From an uncultured Psychroserpens sp. (GTDB taxonomy: Bacteria; Bacteroidota; Bacteroidia; Flavobacteriales; Flavobacteriaceae), in contig NZ_CANMRL010000001.1 in NCBI RefSeq assembly GCF_947500255.1, forward strand, positions 1-64,000: 64,000 bases of DNA, read 5' to 3'. The notes under the pieces are model-generated. The model ran no database searches and was not told where the DNA came from. It worked only from the letters and a program-made list of their open reading frames with translations. Positions 34,549-44,696 of this stretch are shown here, in pieces; position 1 is the first letter of the stretch; each line of letters starts with the position of its first letter. The position numbers and the translations under genes were made by a program.

Positions 34549-35642
34549 AATCGTATTCCTATTCCAAATTCTACAGCTTCGGCCTTAGCTCCGTGAGATT
34601 TTAACGTTATAGCTCCAAATATTTTGTCTCCAAAATAACGCTTTAAACCAATCCTATTATAAACACGTCCTTCAAAATCGTAAGGGTAATATACGTAATA
34701 ACCCAATTGAGAAATAAACGACATTTTATTAATAAATAGTTCATGTCCAACAAAAACACCAACACGTTTCCAATCTTCATCACCACTTACATTTAGTTCA
34801 GGAAATGCTACAGAATAGAAGTAAATGAGCTCTTTTAAAAATTTAGAGAAAAAGACATCGGCTCCAACTTGTATGGCGCTTTTTCGGTTTAAGCGTTTAT
34901 CGGCATAAGCTGAGACTATATAAAATGGATATTGCCCAATATCGATAATATCACTTTCATTGACTCCACTTCTAAAGGCTAAATTATATTTGATCTTTTC
35001 TTTATATTTTTTCTCTTCGGAAGACGGGATGTAGTCCTGTTCTTTTTCATAATCGAACAAATAATTAGCTCCAACATTAAATACAAAGGTATTCGTTGAA
35101 TTGTTTGGCGCTCTAAAATTAGCATTTGAATAATGAATCACAGAAATACCAGCCTGAACTCCAAAACCTTTGAATATATTCTCCTTTTTATAGTTAAGCA
35201 TCGCGTAGGTTGTACTCATTAAATCTGAACCATATGCATTATTTATAAAGTTGGTTTCTTTGTCATACGGATTTGTGGTATACGCTATTCCTTGACCTAT
35301 TCTAAAGTTTAAGTTCCGTTTTAAAAAGTAAAAATTATAGTGAGCGTATAATCCATAATTCTCACCAAGAAAGCGGTTTTTCATATCTTGGTATACAAAC
35401 GAAAATCCCCAATCTGGATAATTATATCGGCTTTCCCAATTTTTAAATCCGAAAGTTTTTCTATTATAACTTAAAATAAATCCTGTTGGATGGTCTGTAA
35501 TCAAATGAGAAATATCTGGATTATGCTCCAGAATAGTTCCGTAGAAGGTGTTTACATCTAGAGTAAACAGCTTAGGGTCTTCCTCTTGAGCAGATACAGA
35601 TATAAAAAGCAAACAAAAAACGCAGTTAAAAAAACGCTTCAT
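34545..35642 (-). CDS. PagL-like lipid A deacylase (acyloxyacyl hydrolase family)
   Basis: The 365-residue outer-membrane protein has a signal peptide (MKRFFNCVFCLLFISVSAQ) and a beta-barrel pattern ending in the C-terminal strand AEAVEFGIGIRL. The motif VIHYSNANFRAPN carries the PagL-type His-x-Ser pair, and the downstream region could supply the catalytic Glu. By family, it would remove an acyl chain from lipid A in the outer membrane. It is longer than Pseudomonas PagL, as is usual in Bacteroidota. It lies in an operon with a head-GIN lipoprotein. Confidence 0.78.
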   Translation of the reverse strand: MKRFFNCVFCLLFISVSAQEEDPKLFTLDVNTFYGTILEHNPDISHLITDHPTGFILSYNRKTFGFKNWESRYNYPDWGFSFVYQDMKNRFLGENYGLYAHYNFYFLKRNLNFRIGQGIAYTTNPYDKETNFINNAYGSDLMSTTYAMLNYKKENIFKGFGVQAGISVIHYSNANFRAPNNSTNTFVFNVGANYLFDYEKEQDYIPSSEEKKYKEKIKYNLAFRSGVNESDIIDIGQYPFYIVSAYADKRLNRKSAIQVGADVFFSKFLKELIYFYSVAFPELNVSGDEDWKRVGVFVGHELFINKMSFISQLGYYVYYPYDFEGRVYNRIGLKRYFGDKIFGAITLKSHGAKAEAVEFGIGIRL

Positions 35643-35676
35643 TCAATTTAGTTATGCCACAAAAATAACAGAATAA

Positions 35677-36633
35677 TCAAAACACCTGCGAAGCAACCGC
35701 TTTAATATTATCACTTTTCCCCATAGAATAATAATGCAAGACAGGAATCCCTGCTTTTTGAAGCTCTTTAGATTGTTGTATGCACCATTCAATTCCAACT
35801 TGACGCACAGCTTTATTATCATTGCATTTTACAATTTCTATAATAAGATCTTCTGGAAGATCCACATGAAAACGATGTGGAATTAAATTAAGTTGCTTCT
35901 TTGTGGCTATAGGTTTTAATCCAGGAATTATAGGAACGGTAATCCCTTCGTTTCTACATTTTTCAACAAATTTGAAGTATTTATCATTATCAAAAAACAT
36001 TTGTGTCACAATATAAGTAGCTCCTTTTTTTATTTTCTTTTTGAGGAAATGAATATCACTATCTAAACTAGGCGCTTCAGCGTGTTTTTCGGGATAGGCA
36101 GCAACGCCGATACAAAAATTAGTTGGTGAGGAATTTTCCAATTCTTCATCAAGATAATTGCCTTGATTTAAGTCGGAAATTTGAGTTACCAAACCACTTG
36201 CATATTCATGGCCATCTTTTTCTGGTTTGAAATAGGTTTCGGTTTTTACGGCATCACCTCGAAGTGCCATAACATTATCAATCCCAAGAAAATCTAGATC
36301 GATAAGGAAATTTTCGGTATCTTCTTTTGTAAATCCGCCACATAAAATATGAGGAATCGCATCGACACCATATTTATTTTGGATCGCTGCACAAATCCCA
36401 ACAGTTCCAGGACGTTTCTTTACAATTTGCTTTTTGAGCAATCCATTACCAGCATCTTTAAAGGTATACTCTTCACGATGATAGGTCACATCAATAAAAG
36501 GTGGCTTAAACTCCATTAACGGATCGATATTATCAAAAATTGATTGAATATGCTGCCCTTTTAAAGGTGGTAAAATCTCAAAAGAAAATTGTGTGTTTCC
36601 GTTGGCATTTTTTATGTGTTCGGTAACTTTCAT
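35677..36633 (-). CDS. metF: Methylenetetrahydrofolate reductase
   Basis: The 318-residue TIM-barrel flavoenzyme makes 5-methyl-THF for methionine synthase. Family segments are FSFEILPPLKG, FIDVTYHREE, DNVMALRGD and GATYIVTQMFFDN. Length and start (MKVTEHIKNANG) are normal. It ends the methionine operon that begins with the metB-like gene. A 32-codon membrane microprotein gene ends one base before its ATG. The whole run is downstream of a SAM-I riboswitch. Confidence 0.96.
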   Translation of the reverse strand: MKVTEHIKNANGNTQFSFEILPPLKGQHIQSIFDNIDPLMEFKPPFIDVTYHREEYTFKDAGNGLLKKQIVKKRPGTVGICAAIQNKYGVDAIPHILCGGFTKEDTENFLIDLDFLGIDNVMALRGDAVKTETYFKPEKDGHEYASGLVTQISDLNQGNYLDEELENSSPTNFCIGVAAYPEKHAEAPSLDSDIHFLKKKIKKGATYIVTQMFFDNDKYFKFVEKCRNEGITVPIIPGLKPIATKKQLNLIPHRFHVDLPEDLIIEIVKCNDNKAVRQVGIEWCIQQSKELQKAGIPVLHYYSMGKSDNIKAVASQVF

Positions 36634-36634
36634 A

Positions 36635-36733
36635 CTATGGTGTTGATGTGAGATATGCTATGAGCAAAGACACTGTGGTTAACACTAATAATTGCAATGC
36701 AAATCTTATTTCTACTTTATATTTTTTCATCAT
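36635..36733 (-). CDS. Unannotated 32-residue single-pass membrane microprotein
   Basis: The frame starts with ATG-ATG at 36733 and ends with TAG at 36637-36635. The product begins MMKKYKVEIRF, followed by a strongly hydrophobic stretch (ALQLLVLTTVSLLIAYL) long enough for one membrane helix. The next base but one is the metF ATG (TAG-T-ATG), a spacing typical of coupled genes. It lies between metH and metF. The Lys-rich start suggests an N-inside orientation. No homologue is recognised, and translation is unproven. Confidence 0.55.
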   Translation of the reverse strand: MMKKYKVEIRFALQLLVLTTVSLLIAYLTSTP

Positions 36734-36805
36734 CTTGACTGTTTTGTTCAATACAAGATTAGGTTTTAGTTGCTATCTTATGGTAAGCTTAGTTCTAAGA
36801 AATTG

Positions 36806-39484
36806 TTAAGTTTCTGCCAGATTCGGATTGAGCCATTTTCTGGCTTGATCTTCACTAATCTGTCTACGTTTTGCATAATCCTCTAATTGGTTTTCAGTTA
36901 TTTTTCCCAATCCGAAATATTTAGCTTCGGGATGTCCAAAGTAATAGCCACTTACACTAGCAGCTGGCCACATCGCTAAACTCTCGGTAAGCTTAACACC
37001 TATGTGTTCTTCAACATCTAATAAGTGCCATAAGGTTGTTTTTTCTAAATGATCTGGGCATGCTGGATAACCAGGTGCTGGCCGAATGCCTTTATAACTT
37101 TCTTTGATTAATTCTTCATTACTAAGATGTTCGTCTGAAGCATAAGCCCAAACATCTTTTCTTACATGCTCGTGCAAGTACTCGGCAAAAGCTTCTGCCA
37201 ATCGATCTGCTAATGCTTTAATCATAATCGAATTATAATCATCGTTAGCGGCTTCAAACTGTTCGGCTAATTCTTGAGTACCAAAACCTGTAGTGACGCA
37301 AAAACCACCAATATAATCCTGTATTCCTGACGTTTTTGGCGCAATAAAATCAGCCAGCGCTATATTTGGAACACCTTCTCTTTTTTTAAGTTGTTGACGA
37401 AGCGTTAAAAAGATGGCTTGCACATTTCCGTTATCATCATACACTTCAATGTCATCATCATTGATCGTGTTGGCAGGAAATAATCCAAAAATAGCTTTTG
37501 CTTTAAGGAGTTGTTCATCCAAAATTCGTTTCAGTAAGTCCTGTGCATCTTTAAACAAGTCTTGCGCTTGCTGTCCAACAACAGAATCATTTAAAATATC
37601 TGGAAATTTTCCGTGGAGATCCCAGCTTCTAAAAAACGGACTCCAATCTATGTATGCTTCTAATTGTGCCAGATCAAAATGGTCTATAACTTGAATTCCT
37701 AATCGTTTTGGCTTAACAATTTCCGAAGTAGCCCAATTAATTTGATATTTACGTTGTCGTGCGACATCTATTGAGATATATTCTTTTCGTTTTCCTCGCG
37801 TTAAAAACTGCTCTCGAAATTTGTCATACTCCTCACGAATTTGAGTTTTGTAAGCTTTATTATCCTTTTGCAATAAATTACCAACAACAGTAACTGCTCT
37901 TGATGCATCATTAATATGCACAACAGTATGATTATAATGAGGTGCGATCTTTACAGATGTATGCGCTTTGGATGTGGTAGCACCACCAATGATTAATGGA
38001 ATCGTTAAATTCTCCTTTTTCATAGCTTTAGAGAGATAAACCATTTCATCAAGTGATGGTGTTATTAATCCACTTAATCCTATAACATCTACATTTTCTT
38101 TGACTGCTGTTTCTATAATTTTTTCAGGAGGAACCATAACTCCTAAATCGATAATTTCATAATTATTGCAACCCAAAACCACACTCACAATATTCTTTCC
38201 TATATCATGTACATCTCCTTTTACAGTAGCCATTAATATTTTACCTGCAAATGCTTGTTTTCCATCTTTTTCGGCTTCAATAAAAGGTTGCAAATAAGCT
38301 ACTGCTTTTTTCATGACACGTGCAGATTTTACGACTTGAGGCAAAAACATTTTTCCGCTACCAAATAGATCACCAACCACATTCATTCCTACCATCAAAT
38401 GGCCTTCAATAACCTGAATAGGTTTAACAGATAATACACGAGCTTCTTCAACATCCTCAACAATAAAAGCGTCGATCCCTTTAACTAAAGCATGTGTAAT
38501 ACGTTCTTGTAAAGGTGCGTTTCGCCATTCTAAAACCTTAGTATCGTCTTCTTTTTTTTGTCCTTTTACAGTTTCGGCAAAATCTAGTAAACGTTCGGTA
38601 GCATCATCATGTCTATCAAACAACACATCTTCAACATGCTGTAATAAATCCTTCGGAATTTCATCATAGACCTCTAACAACGTTGGATTCACAATGCCAA
38701 GAGTCATACCATGTTGAATAGCATGATATAAAAATGCAGAGTTGATCGCTTCCCGAACAATTGTATTTCCTCTGAATGAGAATGAAACATTACTCACTCC
38801 TCCCGACACATTTGCATGAGGCAAATTTTCACGAATCCATTTTGTGGCTTTAAAAAAGTCTAAAGCATTTAAACGATGTTCATCCATACCTGTAGCTACA
38901 GGGAAAATATTAGGATCGAAAATAATGTCTTGGGGTGGGAAATTGACTTGATTGACCAAAACATCATAAGAACGCTTACAAATATCAATACGTCTCTGAT
39001 ATGTATCTGCTTGACCAACCTCATCAAAAGCCATAACAATCACTGCTGCTCCATAGCGTTTGATTAATTTTGCCTGACGAATAAATTCGTTTTCACCTTC
39101 TTTTAAGCTAATTGAATTAACTACACATTTACCTTGAACCACCTGTAATCCAGCTTCAATAATATCCCATTTAGAGCTATCTATCATTATTGGAATACGT
39201 GCAATATCAGGTTCTGAAGCGATAAGGTTTAAAAACTTAATCATGGCATACTTCCCATCGAGCATGCCTTCATCCATATTAACATCTAAAATTTGGGCGC
39301 CTCCTTCAACTTGATCTCTAGCAACATCGAGAGCTTCATCATATTTCTCTTCTTTAATCAATCTGAGAAACTTTCTAGATCCAGTCACATTGGTACGTTC
39401 TCCAACATTGATGAAATTACTTTCAGGAGTCACAACCAAAGGCTCAAGACCAGATAAGGTTAAATATGTATTACGTCTTACCAT
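36806..39484 (-). CDS. metH: Methionine synthase, cobalamin-dependent, C-terminal part
   Basis: The 892-residue polypeptide carries the folate-binding domain (about 15-280; [16 protein letters not shown]), the B12-binding cap and Rossmann domains (about 310-560; [13 protein letters not shown] with the cobalt-ligand His, [13 protein letters not shown]), and the SAM-binding reactivation domain (about 570-892; [12 protein letters not shown]). The homocysteine-binding domain is a separate gene upstream, so MetH is split in two. The two genes overlap by one base (TAATG), so subunits are probably made in equal amounts. Confidence 0.95.
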   Translation of the reverse strand: MVRRNTYLTLSGLEPLVVTPESNFINVGERTNVTGSRKFLRLIKEEKYDEALDVARDQVEGGAQILDVNMDEGMLDGKYAMIKFLNLIASEPDIARIPIMIDSSKWDIIEAGLQVVQGKCVVNSISLKEGENEFIRQAKLIKRYGAAVIVMAFDEVGQADTYQRRIDICKRSYDVLVNQVNFPPQDIIFDPNIFPVATGMDEHRLNALDFFKATKWIRENLPHANVSGGVSNVSFSFRGNTIVREAINSAFLYHAIQHGMTLGIVNPTLLEVYDEIPKDLLQHVEDVLFDRHDDATERLLDFAETVKGQKKEDDTKVLEWRNAPLQERITHALVKGIDAFIVEDVEEARVLSVKPIQVIEGHLMVGMNVVGDLFGSGKMFLPQVVKSARVMKKAVAYLQPFIEAEKDGKQAFAGKILMATVKGDVHDIGKNIVSVVLGCNNYEIIDLGVMVPPEKIIETAVKENVDVIGLSGLITPSLDEMVYLSKAMKKENLTIPLIIGGATTSKAHTSVKIAPHYNHTVVHINDASRAVTVVGNLLQKDNKAYKTQIREEYDKFREQFLTRGKRKEYISIDVARQRKYQINWATSEIVKPKRLGIQVIDHFDLAQLEAYIDWSPFFRSWDLHGKFPDILNDSVVGQQAQDLFKDAQDLLKRILDEQLLKAKAIFGLFPANTINDDDIEVYDDNGNVQAIFLTLRQQLKKREGVPNIALADFIAPKTSGIQDYIGGFCVTTGFGTQELAEQFEAANDDYNSIMIKALADRLAEAFAEYLHEHVRKDVWAYASDEHLSNEELIKESYKGIRPAPGYPACPDHLEKTTLWHLLDVEEHIGVKLTESLAMWPAASVSGYYFGHPEAKYFGLGKITENQLEDYAKRRQISEDQARKWLNPNLAET

Positions 39485-40485
39485 TATACTTCAATATTAA
39501 TCTGTCTAGGTTTATAATTTTTAGCAACTTCAGCAATAGCTTGAATATGCTTTGGATTTGTCCCACAACAACCACCAATAATATTAATCAAACCGTCTTT
39601 TAGGTAATCTTCTATTAATTCTTGCATTTGTATTGCAGACTGATCGTATTCCCCAAAAGCATTTGGCAAACCTGCATTGGGATGCGCCGAGGTATAAAAT
39701 TCGGTTTCATAAGACAATCGCTGCAAATAAGGCTTGAGCTGTTCTGCGCCTAGGGCACAATTAAAACCAACACTCAATAAAGGCACGTGTGAAATAGAAG
39801 TTAAAAATGCTTCAACGGTTTGGCCAGATAAGGTTCGTCCTGAAGCATCAGTAATAGTTCCAGATACCATAATTGGTATATCGATTTGACGCTCTTCCTT
39901 AACTTCTTCAATTGCAAATAAAGCCGCTTTAGCATTGAGTGTATCAAAAATGGTCTCAACCAATAACACATCTACACCGCCATCAATCAACGCTTCTACC
40001 TGTTCTTTGTAAGCAATACGCAGCTCTTCAAAAGTTATGGCTCTATATTCTGGCTTATTAACATCTGGCGACATGCTCGCTGTCTTATTTGTTGGTCCGA
40101 TGCTTCCAGCTACAAATCGAGGTTTTTCAGGATTTGCTTTTGTAAACTCATTGGCAACTTGCTTTGCGATTTTAGCCGACTCATAATTGAGTTCGTAAAC
40201 CAAATCTTCCATTTGATAATCTGCCATGGCAATTGTTGTTCCAGAGAACGTATTGGTTTCTACAATATCTGCTCCAGCCTCAAAATATAAACCATGTACT
40301 TCGGCTATAGCTTGCGGTTGTGTTATCGACAATAAATCATTATTTCCTTTTAGAGACGTAGGGTAATCTTTAAATCGCTCGCCTCTAAAATCCTCTTCAG
40401 AAAAATCATAACGTTGCAGCATAGTTCCCATGGCACCATCTAGTACTAAAATTCGTTTTTCTATTTCTTCTCTGATATCACTCAT
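39484..40485 (-). CDS. metH: Methionine synthase homocysteine-binding subunit
   Basis: The 333-residue homocysteine S-methyltransferase barrel corresponds to the N-terminal domain of full-length MetH. Features include [37 protein letters not shown] (first zinc Cys) and [16 protein letters not shown] (zinc Cys pair). It lies directly upstream of the folate/B12/reactivation half, with a one-base overlap. The split form is common in Flavobacteriia. It starts 5 bases after the homoserine dehydrogenase stop. Confidence 0.93.
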   Translation of the reverse strand: MSDIREEIEKRILVLDGAMGTMLQRYDFSEEDFRGERFKDYPTSLKGNNDLLSITQPQAIAEVHGLYFEAGADIVETNTFSGTTIAMADYQMEDLVYELNYESAKIAKQVANEFTKANPEKPRFVAGSIGPTNKTASMSPDVNKPEYRAITFEELRIAYKEQVEALIDGGVDVLLVETIFDTLNAKAALFAIEEVKEERQIDIPIMVSGTITDASGRTLSGQTVEAFLTSISHVPLLSVGFNCALGAEQLKPYLQRLSYETEFYTSAHPNAGLPNAFGEYDQSAIQMQELIEDYLKDGLINIIGGCCGTNPKHIQAIAEVAKNYKPRQINIEV

Positions 40486-40490
40486 AGACT

Positions 40491-41573
40491 TTAATTTATA
40501 TGGTTTGAAAGCTTGACTATATCTGATAAGACGCCTCTAGCTGTAACCTCTTTACCTGCTCCTGCACCTTGAATTACTATAGGTTGTGCACCATAGGATT
40601 TTGTAAAGATTTCAAAAATGGCATCAGAACCTTTTAATTGACCTAAAGCAGATTGTTTCTCTTCGGAAATGAGCTTGACTTCTAATCGTTTTTCAGCTAC
40701 ATTCAATTCACCTACGTATCTCAACACTTGATTTTTGGACAAGGCATCCTTACGTTCTAAAAAAGGTTGGTCTAACTCTTTAATTCTAGTTTTAAATTGA
40801 TGTAAACTCGTCTTTCCATTTAGGTTTTTAGGCACTAAAGACTGAATCTTTACATTCTGAAATTCTACATTTAAATCTAATTCTCTTGCTAAAATTAAGA
40901 GTTTTCTGGCCACATCATTTCCTGAAAGATCTTCACGAGCATCGGGTTCTGTTAATCCTAAATGTGAAGCTTTAGTTAATACCTTTGAGAATGTTTTATT
41001 TTCCGAAGAAAACGTATTAAATACATAACTCAATGAACCCGAAAACACACCTCTTATTTTTTCAATCTCCTCGCCAGAATCATAAAGATTTCTAATTGTC
41101 TCTATAATCGGTAGTCCAGCACCAACATTGGTTTCGTATAAAAATGACTTCTTATGTTTCTTTAGTGCTAAGCGCAATCCATCATAAAATTCATAATGTA
41201 ACGTATTTGCTAACTTATTAGCCGATACAATATGAAATCCATTTTCGATTAATGAAATATAATTCTTAACCAGATCTGCACTAGCAGTTGCATCAACAGC
41301 AATTACGTTTTCATACTGTTGTTCCTTCACGAATGTAATGATATCTGATACATCAAACGGGACAGAAAATTTTTTGAAATTGGTTTCCCAAGTATCAATG
41401 TCTCCCTCATCATTAAAAAAAACAAGCTTGGAATTAGTCACTACTGGAATTTCAATATTTAAATTCAATTGTGATTGCAAACGTTCTTTTGAAGCGTTGA
41501 TTTGACTGATAAGTGTACTACCAACGTTTCCAATCCCAAAAATCACAAGATGTATGGTTTTACGACTTGACAT
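40491..41573 (-). CDS. Homoserine dehydrogenase (monofunctional)
   Basis: The 360-residue enzyme reduces aspartate semialdehyde to homoserine. The N-terminal Rossmann motif is LVIFGIGNVGSTLI; ANKLANTLHYEFYDGL, YETNVGAGLPII and GVFSGSLSYVFNTFSSE form the catalytic domain. ATGREVTARG-like sequence near the end (GAGKEVTARGVLSDIVKL) is typical. There is no aspartokinase domain. Within the met operon it probably serves methionine synthesis. The ATG at 41573 overlaps the metB-like stop by 14 bases; the longer frame to 41624 adds non-family sequence. Confidence 0.92.
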   Translation of the reverse strand: MSSRKTIHLVIFGIGNVGSTLISQINASKERLQSQLNLNIEIPVVTNSKLVFFNDEGDIDTWETNFKKFSVPFDVSDIITFVKEQQYENVIAVDATASADLVKNYISLIENGFHIVSANKLANTLHYEFYDGLRLALKKHKKSFLYETNVGAGLPIIETIRNLYDSGEEIEKIRGVFSGSLSYVFNTFSSENKTFSKVLTKASHLGLTEPDAREDLSGNDVARKLLILARELDLNVEFQNVKIQSLVPKNLNGKTSLHQFKTRIKELDQPFLERKDALSKNQVLRYVGELNVAEKRLEVKLISEEKQSALGQLKGSDAIFEIFTKSYGAQPIVIQGAGAGKEVTARGVLSDIVKLSNHIN

Positions 41574-42735
41574 AATTCTGAGTTTTAGATGTATGCTTTG
41601 CAGTAAACGCTTGGTTAAGGTCATTAATTAAATCTTGAGCATCTTCAATTCCACAAGACAATCGAATGAGAGAATCTTTTATTCCAGATTGTAATCGTTT
41701 TTCTCTAGGTATTGAAGCATGTGTCATTTGTGGTGGATGGCATAGCAAGCTTTTCACACCACCAAGACTTTCTGCAAGTTTAAAGTAGCTCGTATTGGTA
41801 ACAAAATGATTGGCTGCTTCTTGTGTATCCTCTTTTAACGTAAAAGATACAATTCCTCCAAATAACCCATTTTGTTGACGCTTAGCGATATCATGATTTT
41901 TATGCGTCACCAATCCTGGAAAAAACACTTCATCTACAGCATGGTGATTTACTAAAAAAGCAGCTACAGCAAAGGCGTTTTCGCATTGCTTTTGATAACG
42001 CAACTCTAAGGTTTCAATACCTCGAATGGTTAAAAAGCAATCCCAAGGTCCTAAAATACCACCAGAAGCATTTTGAATGAACTTTAACCGTTCAGATAAT
42101 TCTTTGGTTTTAGTTACTACTAGACCAGCTACCAAATCGGAATGACCGCCAATATACTTTGTTCCGCTATGAATAATGAGATCTGCTCCAAGCGCTATTG
42201 GTTGCTGTGCAATAGGGCTTGCGAATGTATTGTCTACAACTAACAAAGCACCTACACTTTTTGCAATAATACTTATCGTTTGAATGTCTGAAACCTTCAA
42301 CGTTGGATTGGTTGGTGATTCTATCCAAACCAGTTTTGTTTTGCTACTAATCACATTAGCGACATTAGCTGCATCTGTAGTATCAACGTAATGCACTGTA
42401 ACACCAAGTTTTTCATAAACATGTGTAAATAAGCGATAGGCACCGCCATAAATATCATCTACTGCTATAATCTCATCACCAGCAGATAATAGTTTTAAAA
42501 CAGCATCAATAGCGGCTAAACCAGTAGCAAAAGCAAATGCCGAATCGCCGCCTTCAAGTTTGGCAACCACATCTTCCAAAACATGTCGTGTTGGGTTGTT
42601 GCTTCTTGCATAATCATAACCTTTATTTACACCAGGAGCATCCTGAATAAAAGTTGACGTTTGGTACACAGGTACCGAAATTGCTCCAGTGAGTGGATCA
42701 CTTGGAATGGAATGAATAATTTTTGTTGCACTCAT
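41560..42735 (-). CDS. PLP-dependent trans-sulfuration enzyme (cystathionine gamma-synthase/lyase family)
   Basis: The 391-residue Cys/Met metabolism PLP enzyme has the cofactor lysine in LIIHSGTKYIGGHSDLVAG, the tyrosine/arginine segment YDYARSNNPTRHVLEDVV, and SLGGVKSLLCHPPQMTHAS. The family includes cystathionine gamma-synthase, beta- and gamma-lyases and O-acetylhomoserine sulfhydrylase, which are hard to separate by sequence alone. At the head of the met operon, a role in making homocysteine is most likely. The start at 42735 is about 155 bases downstream of a SAM-I riboswitch. Confidence 0.9.
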   Translation of the reverse strand: MSATKIIHSIPSDPLTGAISVPVYQTSTFIQDAPGVNKGYDYARSNNPTRHVLEDVVAKLEGGDSAFAFATGLAAIDAVLKLLSAGDEIIAVDDIYGGAYRLFTHVYEKLGVTVHYVDTTDAANVANVISSKTKLVWIESPTNPTLKVSDIQTISIIAKSVGALLVVDNTFASPIAQQPIALGADLIIHSGTKYIGGHSDLVAGLVVTKTKELSERLKFIQNASGGILGPWDCFLTIRGIETLELRYQKQCENAFAVAAFLVNHHAVDEVFFPGLVTHKNHDIAKRQQNGLFGGIVSFTLKEDTQEAANHFVTNTSYFKLAESLGGVKSLLCHPPQMTHASIPREKRLQSGIKDSLIRLSCGIEDAQDLINDLNQAFTAKHTSKTQNYVKS

Positions 42736-42889
42736 TTTTCTAATTTTTTTGAGTTAATAAATAAATTAATTCAAAAGTCAAATGCGCTTTAAAAAGCGTA
42801 CCTAATAGAAAAATGTTATAAGAAATAACGTAAGTACAGATGAGTAATTACGCTGAGTTATCTATCTAAATCGTGATAAATGAATCACG

Positions 42890-42973
42890 CTTCAAGTAGA
42901 ATTTAGCACCTTCTTAATTGCTTAAGGGTTGCTAAGGCTTCTTCGGGTCTATTCCCTCCGCCTTTCTTGATAA
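42890..42973 (-). ncRNA. SAM-I (S-box) riboswitch upstream of the met operon
   Basis: Read on the minus strand from 42973, the sequence has the S-box core in order: TTATCAAGA, AAGGCGGAGGGA, AGACCCGAAGAAGCC, AGCAACC, AAGGTGCTAAATTC and a closing CTTGA. P1 pairs TCAAG with CTTGA. A CGTGAT/ATCACG hairpin follows at 42889-42872 without a T run, so the switching mechanism is unclear. It faces the metB-like, homoserine dehydrogenase, metH and metF genes, which fits SAM feedback. The core match is direct; the family is well known. Confidence 0.93.
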
Positions 42974-43084
42974 CATTTCAGTAAGTTATTGAACTTTGTG
43001 AATACAAATATTGCAATAGAAAAATTAAAAAACCAAATATTTCAGAAAAAAAATAAAATAAATATACTTTCCCCTTTATTTTTT

Positions 43085-43092
43085 TACTTTTG
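43085..43092 (+). promoter_or_regulatory. Predicted -7 promoter box of metK
   Basis: TACTTTTG matches TAnnTTTG exactly. A transcript starting about 6 bases downstream would begin just before the SAM-II-like element at 43109. No clear -33 TTG is present. Confidence 0.45.
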
Positions 43093-43108
43093 CCAAATAA
43101 TAATTTAA

Positions 43109-43157
43109 GAGGAAAAATTTGTTCTGATTGCAACCTCAATAAAAAATGCTAAAGCAG
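43109..43157 (+). ncRNA. SAM-II-like riboswitch upstream of metK
   Basis: GAGG (43109-43112) pairs with CCTC (43134-43137) as P1. In the P1 loop, CTG-ATT-GC (43124-43131) can pair with GC-TAAAG-CAG (43148-43157) to give a two-part pseudoknot helix. The words TTGCAACC and TGCTAAAG correspond to the conserved TTGCAGCC and GCTAAA of SAM-II aptamers. It lies 75 bases before metK on the same strand. I cannot run a covariance model, so this rests on motif and pseudoknot fit. Confidence 0.7.
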
Positions 43158-43232
43158 TTAGTTTACAACTTCTCTAGCGACCAAGCAATCTCAATTCATT
43201 TTTCAAAAAACAATATAATTTAAAAGAGATTT

Positions 43233-44486
43233 ATGGGATATTTATTTACTTCGGAAAGCGTCTCTGAAGGACATCCAGATAAAGTAGCAGATCAAATTAG
43301 TGATGCTTTAATAGATAATTTTTTAGCTTTTGACAAAGAATCCAAGGTAGCATGTGAAACTTTAGTCACTACTGGGCAAGTTGTACTTGCAGGTGAAGTG
43401 AAGTCGAATACTTACCTTGATGTACAAAAAATAGCTAGAGATACCATCAATAAAATTGGATACACTAAAAGTGAATATATGTTTGATGGTAATTCTTGTG
43501 GTGTGTTTTCTGCAATCCATGAGCAATCTGAAGATATTAATCGTGGTGTAGACAGAGAAAGCAAAGAGGAACAAGGTGCGGGAGATCAAGGAATGATGTT
43601 TGGGTATGCCACGCGTGAGACTGAAAACTTCATGCCTTTAGCTCTAGATCTTTCACATAGGATTTTAAAAGAACTAGCCGATTTACGTCGTGAGAACAAA
43701 GACATTACTTATTTAAGACCAGATTCTAAAAGTCAGGTGACAATTGAATATAGTGATGATAATGTTCCTCAGCGAATTGATGCTATTGTGGTCTCTACAC
43801 AACATGATGATTTTGCTAATGATGAAGAGATGTTAGCTAAAATTAGAAAAGATATTGTAGAGATATTGATTCCTAGAGTGGTGGCAAAATTACCAGAACC
43901 TATTCAAGTACTGTTCAATGATGATATTACGTATCACATCAATCCAACTGGAAAGTTTGTCATTGGTGGACCTCATGGTGACACAGGATTAACTGGACGT
44001 AAAATTATCGTTGACACTTATGGTGGAAAAGGCGCTCATGGTGGAGGTGCATTCTCTGGAAAAGATCCAAGTAAAGTAGATCGAAGTGCTGCTTATGCAA
44101 CTAGACATATTGCAAAAAACATGGTAGCTGCTGGTATTTGTGATGAAATTTTAGTACAAGTGAGTTATGCGATTGGTGTTGTAGAGCCAACCTCTATTTT
44201 TGTAGATACGTATGGTACTTGCCCATTTAATATTACAGATGGTGAGATCGCTGAAAAAATCGCCGAGGTTTTTGATATGCGACCAGCTGCTATTGAAGAA
44301 CGTTTAAAATTACGTCAACCTATGTATAGCGAAACAGCTGCTTATGGCCATATGGGACGCGATTCTGAAACAGTAAGCAAAACATTTAATCAACCTAATG
44401 GCAATCCTGTAACGATGGATGTCGAATTATTCACTTGGGAAAAGTTAGATTATGTTGATAAAGTAAAAGCTGCTTTTGGATTGTAA
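43233..44486 (+). CDS. metK: S-adenosylmethionine synthase
   Basis: The 417-residue enzyme makes SAM from methionine and ATP. Signature segments are [30 protein letters not shown] and [19 protein letters not shown]. The length is slightly above the bacterial norm, as in other Bacteroidota. It is divergent from the methionine operon. With its SAM-II-like leader, metK is probably repressed when SAM is plentiful. A perfect terminator hairpin follows 24 bases after the stop. Confidence 0.97.
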   Translation: MGYLFTSESVSEGHPDKVADQISDALIDNFLAFDKESKVACETLVTTGQVVLAGEVKSNTYLDVQKIARDTINKIGYTKSEYMFDGNSCGVFSAIHEQSEDINRGVDRESKEEQGAGDQGMMFGYATRETENFMPLALDLSHRILKELADLRRENKDITYLRPDSKSQVTIEYSDDNVPQRIDAIVVSTQHDDFANDEEMLAKIRKDIVEILIPRVVAKLPEPIQVLFNDDITYHINPTGKFVIGGPHGDTGLTGRKIIVDTYGGKGAHGGGAFSGKDPSKVDRSAAYATRHIAKNMVAAGICDEILVQVSYAIGVVEPTSIFVDTYGTCPFNITDGEIAEKIAEVFDMRPAAIEERLKLRQPMYSETAAYGHMGRDSETVSKTFNQPNGNPVTMDVELFTWEKLDYVDKVKAAFGL

Positions 44487-44510
44487 GTATCCAAAAAAAT
44501 CACAAATAAA

Positions 44511-44537
44511 AACCTCTAAATTAAACATTTAGAGGTT
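44511..44537 (+). terminator. Intrinsic terminator of metK
   Basis: AACCTCTAAA (44511-44520) and TTTAGAGGTT (44528-44537) form a perfect 10-bp stem with a 7-base loop, followed by a T run. Confidence 0.9.
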
Positions 44538-44626
44538 TTTTGTTTTTTACCAGAATTTCATAACATATAGTTTAAATAATATTCAAAGTGAATTTACTTC
44601 TTTAAAAATTAATTTTAAAAAACCAC

Positions 44627-44680
44627 GCAACCTTTTTTAGCAACTATCATCTTAGTAGAAAACTATCATCTTAGTAGAAA
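44627..44680 (+). promoter_or_regulatory. Putative ECF-type promoter with duplicated -10 region
   Basis: GCAACC (44627-44632), 15 bases, then CATCTT (44648-44653) resembles the element before the ECF sigma gene. The 19-base stretch ACTATCATCTTAGTAGAAA occurs twice in tandem (44643-44661 and 44662-44680). The element recurs at 45326-45352 before the paralogous lipoprotein gene. Confidence 0.5.
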
Positions 44681-44696
44681 CTGTAATTTGTATGCA

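Noticed and set aside
39484-39486. metH split as a sequencing frameshift
   Set aside because: The two parts meet at a clean TAATG stop-start overlap at a domain boundary, and split MetH is usual in this group.
42784-42799. Intrinsic terminator as the SAM-I expression platform (CGCTTT/AAAGCG)
   Set aside because: The hairpin has almost no loop and no T run on the minus strand, so it does not look like a terminator.
43124-43140. GCAACC in the metK leader as an ECF -35 element
   Set aside because: No CATCTT or CGTCTT follows at 15-16 bases, and the word is explained by the SAM-II-like pseudoknot.
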